A program made the position numbers and the translations under genes. Positions 55,588-64,000 of a DNA stretch of 64,000 nucleotides are shown here, piece after piece. The notes beneath the pieces were generated by a model. That model was not told where the DNA came from. It made no database searches and saw only the letters and a program-made list of their open reading frames with translations. Position 1 is the first letter of the stretch. Every line of letters starts with the position of its first letter. This DNA is from Leptobrachium leishanense (Eukaryota > Chordata > Amphibia > Anura > Megophryidae), in assembly GCA_009667805.1 (NCBI GenBank), contig CM019063.1, positions 55,722,881 to 55,786,880 on the forward strand, read 5' to 3'.

Positions 55588-56460
55588 TAGAGGGATATTC
55601 ACTAAGCACCGATATTGTGTGCAATTTCTGTGCTTTGATTTTCACCATACCTCTGCACACTTCAGAGATTGCATTTCACCAATAATATGGTGAATTCACT
55701 ATTTAGCAAATGGTCACTGTATTTTACCGAAATTGGAGTGGTCGAAACAGTTACCAGAAGTCGGCGAAAACCGCCGAACTGTGCTGTTAACTGCCAAACT
55801 ATGCTGAATTGCATCGGTAAATTCCACCGAACTGCAAAGAAAAACAGAGCAGAACTCTCCAATTCTCCTAACAGGTGTTTAAACCAATAAATATACATTA
55901 AAATGTGTCTAAATAATAAAAAAAGGTCCTTTAAAAAAATTATAAAAAGGTCTGTTACAGAACAGAAAAAAACAACGTCTTTTTTAAAAATTGAGAAACA
56001 AACATTTCATCTAAAAAAATACAAAAATAAAATACAAAAAGATCTTCTAAAGAATAAAAATTGTTTTGCTGAAAATGAAAAAAATAAATGGCTTTTAAAA
56101 GTAAAAATAATAAATGGTCTTTTAAAAAGTAAAATATTAAAAAATATGTACAGTTAAAAATATAATAAATATGCTTGTTTAAACCTGTTGAATTGAAATA
56201 ACCAAAAATCAGGACATTAATCTGCTATTTCAGTGCAATTTGGTGTTTTGTGGATAGAGGAATTATTGGCTCTCGATGGGACAATTTCGGTGCCGCCAAA
56301 CGCCGCTGCATCACACCTAATTTTGTTGAAATACTCCGTATTTCGCTGTCAATTTACCTGTGTTAGGTGAAAATTCAGCTTTGTGAATAGACAAATTGCC
56401 GTGAAATTGCAGACAAAGTGAAATTCACTTTTAGGTAGGAAATTTAGTGGGTAACCCTCT
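55588..56460. mobile_element. Non-autonomous element (GGGATATTCACTAAG family)
   Basis: Left agagggatattcactaagca and right aaatttagtgggtaaccctct are inverse. The inner part has symmetrical AAATTCACC/GGTGAAATTC words around an A-rich centre (55910-56160). Related to 27062-27640. Confidence 0.65.
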
Positions 56461-56631
56461 TAGCCTCCTTGCCAACTCGTCCATCAGGTCACAGCTACCA
56501 CATCACATGGTCAAAGCACATGGTCATACAGGAACAGGCAGACGGCACTTAAGTGGTGTGTATCACTTCTTGACACATTTCCAAATATAAAACCTACTGT
56601 ATATTTGTCATAAGAATAATCTGTTACGTAC

Positions 56632-56788
56632 GTCTTTTGTTGGTTTTAAAGAAGGCTGGCTTAGTCCACCGAGTCGCCGTTTCATTGAAATCATGTGCTG
56701 GCCTTGCTCTGACTTTTGCTTCGTACTGTGTGTTGGTTTCCAGTTTTGTGCTCGGAATCAGGACTTCATCAGCTGTAGTAATTATACA
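56632..56788 (-). CDS. Second D2b-type exon of an upstream il7r-like module
   Basis: A 157-nt exon, exactly as long as the exon at 31917-32073, with acceptor gtgctttatag and donor gtacgtaaca and the same phases (0 in, 1 out). It encodes CIITTADEVLIPSTKLETNT, QYEAKVRARPAHDFNETATR and WTKPAFFKTNKR. 34 of 52 residues match the downstream exon, concentrated in DEVLIP, YEAKVRA and FKTNKR. The WSXWS position reads ATRWT. The frame is open and the splice sites are intact, so it does not look like a decayed pseudoexon. Its donor is phase-compatible both with the D1a exon 2 kb downstream and, in principle, with any type I receptor transmembrane exon; none was found in the intervening 2 kb. Confidence 0.85.
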
Positions 56789-57566
56789 CTATAAAGCACA
56801 AAAACATGGTGGTAGTGACAAATAGGACTGGGACTACAATTAATACAAGGGGCCGTATTCCCTTGTTCATGCTAATAAGGGGACTCTAACTGGGAATATC
56901 TGCTCCTGCAGGTTTCCCCGTAGCTTTTCCATGTTACTGCAATATTCCGGGGCAGGCGCTACCTTGGCACCTCGCCCCAGAAAAGCAACGCTAACCAGTG
57001 GGATACTCACGGTGTCTCTTTCGCGTCGCTGTGAGTATCACCTCCTGGACTTCATGGAGGATTGTACTTCCGTGAAACGAGCCATGTGCAATCTCACGAC
57101 ATTGTGTAGCGATACAGTGATTGTGGAGGGAGAGTGGGAACGAGGCGCTAACGTTAGTGCCAACTATGGAATAGAGCCCAAGGTGTTTAAAAGCAGATCA
57201 GCCCATTCCTTTCTGCATTTAAAGCTAGCCATATGTTTGCACAGCAAATAAGCAGTATACCACACACAAAGCTACGATCACCCACAGCCACAGACATACA
57301 TGAACCTTCAAAGTCTGGCCTCAAGCTGGAAGCACAAGGGTCCAACCTTGATATTCAGTCAAGAAGGAAAGAACAAAGGTCTGGACCATAGTTGTGTGTC
57401 TGGTGTGCACAGGCACACCCTAATTAGGGTCAAGCTTGACAAAGGCTGTTTAGCAGCTGAAACTTTGCCTTGAAGCTCCATTACATATCCTTGAACAGGA
57501 TTTGGAGAAGTTAGGTCCTGTGCAGCGCTGCCACGGATCTTGCGGCAGCACCCTCTTGCCGCTAAC
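56789..57566. other. Intron, Penelope-like terminal fragment near the end
   Basis: 57425-57470 reads gcttgacaaaggctgtttag, cagctgaaactttgcc, the same terminal motif type as at 11958-11990. The remainder, including a 106-codon frame at 56931-57251, shows no domain. Confidence 0.4.
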
Positions 57567-58123
57567 TAGGGATGTGCATAGCTAAAAAATTAGTTTTGTT
57601 TAGTTTAGTTTCGTTACATTTTTTAATCATTTCGTTTTCGGAATTTCGTAACTAATTTTGTTTCGTATTTCGTTTCATATGGGATTGATTTGAAATTTCT
57701 AATCAATTTGTTAGTTGATATCAATTCCAATTTTGGATCACTAAATAAACCACAATTAATCAAATTTTGATGTTAAAGGAAAAGCTAGGGATAAATTTTA
57801 AGCTGTGTCACAGATTTAGTATTTGAGTCAAATTAAACAGTGAAACAAAATTAATTTGTTTCATAAAGGCCTTTGCTGACTATTACTTGTATTGTAAGTT
57901 AAGATCAATTCGATAGTTGATATCAATTTGATAGTTCATTTCAAATTCAATAGTTGATATCATTCAAATTTTTCTTTTATGATGATGTGTAAAAGAAATA
58001 AATTTGTTATATACCGTTTCAAATTCGCATCGTATCGATTCGTTATTCGGAAGTACTTCCGAATATGAATTATCAAATTTCATTCTAAATTCTGAATTTT
58101 TCCAAAACGAATGCACATCTCTA
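57567..58123. mobile_element. hAT-like non-autonomous element with 8-bp duplication
   Basis: Ends TAGGGATGTGCAT and ATGCACATCTCTA are inverse with one mismatch. ccgctaac at 57559-57566 and 58124-58131 is a perfect 8-bp duplication, as made by hAT transposases. The AT-rich interior with TTTCGTT and GATATCAATT words is shared with 13790-14680. Confidence 0.78.
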
Positions 58124-58131
58124 CCGCTAAC

Positions 58132-60070
58132 CCAGCAAGCAGCTATCTCCCCTATTTCAAGGATGGATTAAATGGTTGGAGATAGGCATTACAAGGGTAT
58201 GAGGCTTTACAAGTATGAGAAGTATTAGGAGAACAGAGACAATATTTGGTGTGGTAACACTGTGGAGTGTCGGGTGCGGCAAACTGTATTTTGACTAGTG
58301 TGGCAGAAATCCTAGCATCGGCCCTGCCTAGAGCCTGAGTAGGCTCCTAAAAGTGTGATGGTACAGCATTAATATTGATCACTTGTATCGCCCATCAATA
58401 AAAATTTTTGTTTTAAGATCATTGTTAGTTGTTTCATCTCTTCCAGCTTTTATTGACTGGTGGTCATGGGTGCACTGAACCATTCAACTGCCCTTTGTAT
58501 GAGAAACAAATTTTGTATATGCACACAATCACAAGCGATCCTGCTCTCCAGCTTGTGCTGTCTTAATTGCGCGGTGCTTGAATGGCTCCCATCTATAAGC
58601 ATTTAAAATGTGCCAGCACACCAGGACAGGTCAGCAAAAAAACATAACTTTTATTTAATCCATTAAAACATTGTCGCAAGTCAAGGTTTCAGTCCTCTAG
58701 GAGACTCTTTTCCTTTCTTCTATGTGTATATAAACTGTAAAATAATTATCTTTTAATTCCTTGTATCTTAAGCACATATGAAAGCTTCTCTTAGTTAACA
58801 TGCCCCCTTTAGCTCAGTTTAAAATGTTTGCTCGTGAAACTTAGGAATTTTTATTGTAAACAGTCACCTCCTGTACCAAAGAGGCCCTGTCCGCTTGTTG
58901 CGGGGCAAAATAAAAAAAAATGAATTCCCTTTGTCCTGTCAGAATATGACGAATAGTTTTTGTGGGTTTAACTATGATAATTATCTGTGTCGTTGAGATA
59001 ATTCTATTGGCTTGTAAATGTGAGATTTATTGTATGTTAAATCTTCTATAAAAGAACTGATCCAACAAAGAGACGTCAGATATTTAAAGAACGAAACCTG
59101 TGTGTGATATCTTCATTTGTTTGCCACGCCTTTGCATGATGAAACGACAGCAACAGATTACAGAGATCTAATTTGCTTGTTTGGTAAATATGAATAGGAA
59201 TATTGATTTGATTATTTAATATATACAATATATACACATACAGTGATTCATTTAGACTCGAATGCAAAGATTTTGTTATAGACCTTAAAATGTAGGGAAT
59301 TTAATGAGAATTTCAGGAAACACACCGTTTTCTATTATGCACATATTGACACTGTGCTACCATTTATCAGTATTACATCATAATGATTTGGATCACATTC
59401 CTATTGTTATCCACTAAAGTGCCAATTGATTGGGGTTTGTTGTGGTACACTCGTTCCTTCAGAGAGCCCCTCAAACATAAAATTTTGGCTCGTGAGATTG
59501 GGACAATAGGGCGGCCACAGATTCTTGGAAATGACACGGTCCTCAAAAAAACTCTGTATTGTCACCACTGACGCATGTAACACTGTGTGAAAGAATAAGC
59601 TATTTTGTTCCGTATGAGTGCTGTTCTCATGGCTGTGCTGCTGTTGTGGCTTTGCTGCCACCTAGCCAGCACGTGCTGTGATGGGATGTGCTCAAAATAA
59701 GATGAGGTACGTTTCCTGAAACTATCATTAATTTATTTTCATTTGTTTGCTATAACAATAACTTTAGGTTGGGGTGTATATGAATCGCCTTGTATGAGTA
59801 ACAAGAAACATTTTTAATGCAGACTTAGCTCATGGTGTGTGAGCAGGTTTAATTTTCAACTTCAGTGTTAGGGCAGACTAAAAATAAGAGAATCCCAATC
59901 TCTTGATAGCCAGCAATTAATTTAAGTGTAGAATTATTTACTGCAGCAAAATGTGTACAGTAATATTACAGTGAATAAGAGCAACAGTACAAAATATATG
60001 TCAAAAACATGTAACAGCATTAAATCACCATGGCTGTAGTGATTGTAGATTGATAAAAACCAATGCATAC
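58132..60070. other. Intron with Penelope-like terminal fragments
   Basis: 58600-58740 (ttttatttaatccattaaaa, tcaaggtttcagtcctctag) resembles an inverted Penelope-like end. 58330-58480 contains a sequence similar to the 3' flank of the element at 31360. 58750-60070 holds no recognisable feature; the small open frames near 59076-59661 have no domains. Confidence 0.4.
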
Positions 60071-60103
60071 CATTTTCTTTGCAACCGTATCATCATCGCA
60101 TTC
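60071..60103 (-). CDS. Second 33-nt micro-exon of the upstream il7r-like module
   Basis: An 11-codon exon, ECDDDTVAKKM, with acceptor tttttcttgcag and donor gtatgcattg, phase 0 on both sides. It matches the downstream micro-exon in length, phase, its cysteine and the closing AKKM (6/11 identical). It lies upstream of the 56632 exon just as its partner lies upstream of 31917, so order and spacing logic are preserved between the two modules. Confidence 0.78.
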
Positions 60104-60524
60104 CTGCAAGAAAAAAACAACACAAGATTTTGTTACTTATTTAGATGGGTTACACTGAACTCCTTGTATCGATAATGTTCAACAATGTTAATTTGTGAGG
60201 CTCATTATGAAAGTCCTGCTCGTAGTACAATCTGTTACTCTGTCACGCTCTGCGCAATTTACAGTCCCAGTGACGCACGTTCCCGTTCTGTATGAGCACA
60301 GATCTGGTGTGCAAATGACTCCTACCTCCTTTGGTGACACATTTCAAAGTGCCTTAAATAACAGTGTTTGATTTTTATACATTGTATTGAGAACAAAACA
60401 GCCAGCAAATGCATATATTATGCAAGCAATTTAATTATAATGTAAACATGTAACATAGTGAATATATTTCCTACATATTCATTTTCTGTATTTATCTATA
60501 TATTTGTGTTTTGTTTTTAATATC
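60104..60524. other. Intron, no recognised feature
   Basis: Upstream of the second micro-exon; nothing recognised apart from its polypyrimidine tract. Confidence 0.35.
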
Positions 60525-60655
60525 TTGCATTGTATTACTTTGTATTTCTGTAACGACTGTAACAATTCAATGTTTTTGAACTCAGGACATACTTGAAAAC
60601 GAGAGAAATCTCAATGTATCCTTCCTGGTAAAATCCTTTATAAATAAATAAATAA
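60525..60655 (+). mobile_element. LINE 3' end fragment
   Basis: Contains tttctgtaacgactgtaaca, gacatacttgaaaacgagag and ggtaaaatcctttataaata followed by ATAA repeats. Matches the reverse of 12386-12545. Confidence 0.7.
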
Positions 60656-60699
60656 ATAATTGAAAATTTTTCCTCATTACCGCTCAATCATCTAATTAG

Positions 60700-61445
60700 C
60701 AGAAAGGGGCGGAATTAAACTCAAAATTCTCACCCTGACCTACAAAGCTCTCACTAACTCAGCTCCCCACTACCTATCCTCACTAACCACCAAATACACC
60801 CCAGCCCTCACTCTAAGGTCAAACAGTGACCTGCGCCTAGCTTCACCCTGCATTACCTCTTCCCACGATAGACTGCAGGATTTCTCACGCGCAGCTCCAT
60901 CCTCTGGAACCCACCCCCTTGTGCTGTCCAACATTTCCCTAATTTCCCTTCTTTCAAAGGCATTCCTATTCAGGGAAACCTACCACCCGACTCACTAATA
61001 CACCTCACTGCCCCAACCAGTCCATCACTCTCACCTTGCAGTCCATCACTCTTACCTAGCAGTCCATCACTCTCACCTAGCAGTCCATCACTCACGCCTT
61101 GCAGTCCATCACGCACGCCTTGCAGTCTATCACTCTCACCTTGCAGTCCATCACTCTCACCTTGCAGTCCATCACTCTCACCTTGCAGTCCGTCACTCTC
61201 ACCTTGCAGTCCATCACTCTCACCTTGCAGTCCATCACTCTCTCCTGGCAGTCCTCTCCTCCTGTTTCCACCCCAACCCTTCTAGATTGTGAGTTCCCAC
61301 AGGAATAGGGCCCTCGTTTCCTCCTGTACTGGTTTGTCAAATGTTATTAGGTCTCAATACATTGTAGCACTATCTTTGCTGTACCCATTGTTCAGCACTG
61401 TGAAATATGTTGGCGCTATATAAATAAATAATAATAATAATTATA
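60700..61445 (+). mobile_element. CR1/L2-type LINE 3' part with internal minisatellite
   Basis: The start encodes KILTLTYKALTNSAPHYLSS, TPALTLRSNSDLRLASP and FSRAAPS, the C-terminal reverse-transcriptase tail of this LINE class, with stops and shifts. The 3' region has gattgtgagttcccacagga and ends ttggcgctatataaataaat with (ATA)n. The segment 61030-61255 is amplified (see separate entry). Confidence 0.72.
61020..61256 (+). repeat. 21-bp minisatellite inside the LINE
   Basis: Eleven units of cttgcagtccatcactctca c, with variants in 61040-61120. The intact relative at 63450-63500 has a single unit (caatcactctaaccttacag), showing local amplification. Confidence 0.88.
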
Positions 61446-62170
61446 ATAATCCGACTGCAGTGTTGACCAGCTGTGACAGGTCAGAGCCAGAAAGTCTGCC
61501 TACAGTCACACTTTAGTAAATATAAGGAGTAGGAGTTGCACACCACCTATAGAGGAACCTCGAGAGTATGTGCACCAAGCCCCGGAGAGGCCAAATTTCA
61601 CAGTTCAGCAACAATAAAGGACAGGGATCAGTGTTTTCCAAAAATGGCAGGTTTTATTGGAAAATAATGACAATGTTTTACATGAGTCTTTCTCATGCCG
61701 AACTAAGCCTAGCTTAGAATTTAGCAAGGTTTTATGAAAGGTCGCCATTATGTTTCAATAACCTTGCCGTTTTGGTGCTCTCCCATTACCCGCACTTTGG
61801 ATACAGCGTTGCGGAATATGCCTGCGCTTTATAAATAAAGAATAATAATAATAATCTGATTCGCCGACCCTGTGGTGAATTCAGCATTCACTGCAGGGTC
61901 CCCAAAGTGCAGGGAAGAAGCCGCCAAATGTATTCGAAAAACCACCACAAAACCACCGAATCAATCCGAAAAAAACTGCCGCAAAACCGTTGAAGCGATC
62001 AGAAAAAACGTTGAAAACCCACTTAATCCATCCAACTATCTGCCTCAAAACCACCGTAGCAATTCCAAAAAAAGCCGGCGACTTGTCAAACAGAGCGCCG
62101 ACCAGCTGCCGGAAAAAGCCAACGAACAGGTAAAAAGAAAAAAAAAAAAAAAAGAAAGAAAACTGTAACT
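61446..62170. mobile_element. Fragments: Penelope-like end, LINE tail, TIR-element core
   Basis: 61500-61700 (ggcaggttttattggaaaat; catgagtctttctcatgccg) resembles an inverted Penelope-like end. 61800-61858 is the LINE tail gcggaatatgcctgcgcttt ataaataaag. 61860-62160 is the reverse of 4900-5140 (accctgtggtgaattc; ttcactgcagggtcc). Confidence 0.5.
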
Positions 62171-62575
62171 TTTAAGGTTAATGTCAGACAAACGCAGTCT
62201 CAGCGCACTCTGCGTGCGTGCACAAAGGACGTCCGTACTGACAGAAGATACTGTAGACACCACACGGTCCGTTTTTTTTATGGATGTAGAAAAAAAGGGA
62301 AGTATGGGAAACAAAATTAATTGGAATTAAAAGACAGGTTCAGTCAGCCAGACAAAAAAAAATTCAGAACGTCAACGTGATGGACGTTGCAAATGCGCTG
62401 CGTCTGATCTCGCGTCATCATGCACACAGGCCACGCCGCGGACCCGGCGCACTCGGGGCGTCCGTCATAGCGCTTTTACGTCGAGGCCTAAATGGCGTCC
62501 GTTGCCACCTGCGTGGTGCGTGCGCACTTCGGTGTGCATGTACTTCGTGTGTTGGTCTCTATTGATCACAAATCA
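62171..62575. mobile_element. Relative of the 54639 TIR element
   Basis: ttaatgtcagacaaacgcag and actctgcgtgcgtgcaca at the left, cctgcgtggtgcgtgcgcac in the interior. The right terminal repeat was not seen. Confidence 0.5.
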
Positions 62576-62579
62576 GGTG

Positions 62580-62690
62580 TGACTATATGTGGGAGTGACT
62601 CTATGTGGATGTGTCTGTGACTGCATGTGAGTATGTGGATGTGTGTGTATATGTGTGCGTGGATGTATGTGACAGTGAGCCAGGTTATGT
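62580..62690. repeat. GT-rich simple repeat
   Basis: An irregular tgtgtgta/tgtgtgga stretch adjoining the inverted 57-bp array. Confidence 0.7.
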
Positions 62691-63062
62691 GGCGCTCTGT
62701 GATACACACACACACCGCACATTACTGTGAGTTTTATTGCTGTGGAGCTCTGTGATACGCTCATACACACTGCACATTACTGTGAGTTTTATTGCTGTGG
62801 AGCTCTGTGATACGCTCATACACACTGCACGTTATTGTGAGTTTTATTTCTGTGGAGCTCTGTGATACGCTCATATACACCGCACGTTACAGTGAGTTTT
62901 ATTTCTGTGGTTCTCTGTCATACCCTCATACACACTGAACATTACATTGAGTTTTATTGCTGCGGCACTCTGTGATACACTCATTCACGTTGCATGTTTT
63001 TTGGGGGGGTGGCAGCATTTCATCCATGGCTCCAGGCAGCACAGAGGCTTGGGCCGGCCCTG
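62691..63062. repeat. 57-bp array (inverted) with hAT-like right end
   Basis: Five inverted units (gctcatacacactgcacatt, actgtgagttttattgctgt, ggagctctgtgatac). A G tract and cagcatttcatccatggctc follow, ending gggccggccctg at 63051-63062, the hAT-like terminus also seen at 31689. Confidence 0.78.
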
Positions 63063-63311
63063 GGTGGCAGCCATGCATTGACATTGTTTGATGAGGAATT
63101 GGGAGGTTGAGCGAGTGTTCAACACTGCATTTGTGAGGCTGTGTGTACGCTTTGGGTGTGCGTTGTAAATGCTAGCAACCATCAACCAAAAAAGAATAAA
63201 ACTTTCCATTCCATGGCACCATCTCCTCTTCTTTCTTGCAAGAAATAATTTGAGGCCTGGCAAAGACTGATGGCACGAGCCGGCAGCCAGGCAACCAATT
63301 AAATGTGTCTC

Positions 63312-63665
63312 ATTGGGTTGAACTCTTGCTCAGCCCCCACTCTCTGGAACGCTCTCCCTCATACTGTCAGACTTTCCCCTAACTTCTCTTCCTTCAAACG
63401 CTCCCTTAAAACATTCCTATTTAGGGAAGCCTACCCCCCAACTCACTGACGCAATCATCAATCACTCTAACCTTACAGTCCTCTCCTCCTGTTTCCAACC
63501 CCAACCCTCCCAGATTGTGAGTTCCTACGGGAATAGGGCCCTCATCTCCTCCTGTACTGTTTGTCAAATGTTGTTCAATGTATTGTAACCCTGTCTATAC
63601 TGTGCTTTTTGTACAGCGCTGCGGAATATGCTGGCGCTTTATAAATAAAGAATAATAATAATAAT
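63312..63665 (+). mobile_element. CR1/L2-type LINE 3' end
   Basis: Encodes SAPTLWNALPHTVRLSPNFS, SFKRSLKTFLFREAYPP and a stop, then the 3' region with gattgtgagttcctacggga and tgctggcgctttataaataa followed by (AAT)n. Same family as 60700-61445. Confidence 0.75.
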
Positions 63666-63988
63666 AACCCACTGATTCAAACTATCTCAGTGCATGATTA
63701 TACACCCATCAAGGCGTAGGTAAGTCCTGCCATTTTGAAGAGTTTTCACAGTAAATAAGTACAGTCAGGTAAGCAAATGAGGGGGTATAGGTCTCGCAAA
63801 CATGACCACTTAATTGATCTTAAGTGGTCATTGTGAGGCGACAACGCACACGGGTTTTATGGCTCACAGACACAAATTCACGACTCGTTGGAGTTAATTC
63901 CCAGCGGATTGCAATGCTAGGTAAGCATAATGAAAATGTGGCAAAAAACAAAATACCCCCCAAAACAAAACAGTACAGGAAGAAGCAG
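63666..63988. other. Intron at the right edge, no recognised feature
   Basis: Sequence directly downstream of the splice donor at the window edge. No repeat recognised. Confidence 0.35.
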
Positions 63989-64000
63989 ATATGTACTCAC
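63989..64000 (-). other. Splice donor of an exon just beyond the right edge
   Basis: The last bases read, on the minus strand, gtgagtacatat. The donor of the D2a exon at 49054 reads gtgagtacatac. An exon ending at the first base beyond the window, equivalent to D2a of the upstream module, is inferred; the exon itself is not visible. Confidence 0.6.

Overview
The window looks like intronic and intergenic DNA from a large, repeat-rich vertebrate genome, most probably an amphibian (frog-like). Reasons are the divergent cytokine-receptor exons and the element mix: L1/Tx1-type LINEs, ORF1-only L1s, Penelope-like elements (PLEs), Tc1, hAT- and piggyBac-like non-autonomous elements, and CR1/L2-type LINE tails ending in ATAAATAAATAATAAT. 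The species cannot be fixed from the sequence alone. There are no prokaryotic genes, tRNAs, rRNAs or CRISPR arrays that I can support.

One host gene is present, on the minus strand: an interleukin-7 receptor alpha (il7r) gene spread over about 61 kb. Eight exons with intact splice sites and compatible phases make up a full receptor body: D1 (54464-54590, 52353-52516), D2 (49054-49208, a 33-nt micro-exon 43870-43902, 31917-32073), transmembrane (7634-7727), box 1 (5566-5641) and cytoplasmic tail with stop (3082-3603). Upstream of D1 lie a second D2 exon (56632-56788) and a second 33-nt micro-exon (60071-60103). A splice donor sits on the last bases of the window for an exon just beyond it. The upstream D2 exon is 34/52 identical in protein to the downstream one and splices in frame into D1. 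The locus therefore looks like either a receptor with two tandem ectodomain modules or a duplicated, fused copy of il7r.

The rest is nested mobile DNA. From low to high coordinates: TIR elements (1-7600); telomere-like minisatellite (7.9-8.5 kb); an ORF1-only L1 split by a 2.5-kb PLE palindrome with two mirror-image GIY-YIG reading frames (8.9-13.3 kb); a second ORF1-only L1 split by a nearly full-length L1 with ORF1 and ORF2 (14.7-22.4 kb); a hAT-like element carrying a 57-bp tandem array, a 19-bp minisatellite, a hairpin cluster and another PLE palindrome (25.3-31.7 kb); a Tc1 transposon (32.4-34.0 kb); and a PLE whose endonuclease region is cut by a young 5.6-kb LTR retrotransposon that has a cysteine-rich repeat region instead of pol (34.5-43.2 kb). 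Then come a piggyBac-like element holding a TIR element holding a PLE palindrome (44.0-47.4 kb), further 57-bp arrays and a 24-bp minisatellite, and LINE tails toward the right edge.

The elements do not work together as a system. They are successive insertions that enlarged the il7r introns, the largest being about 24 kb (7728-31916).
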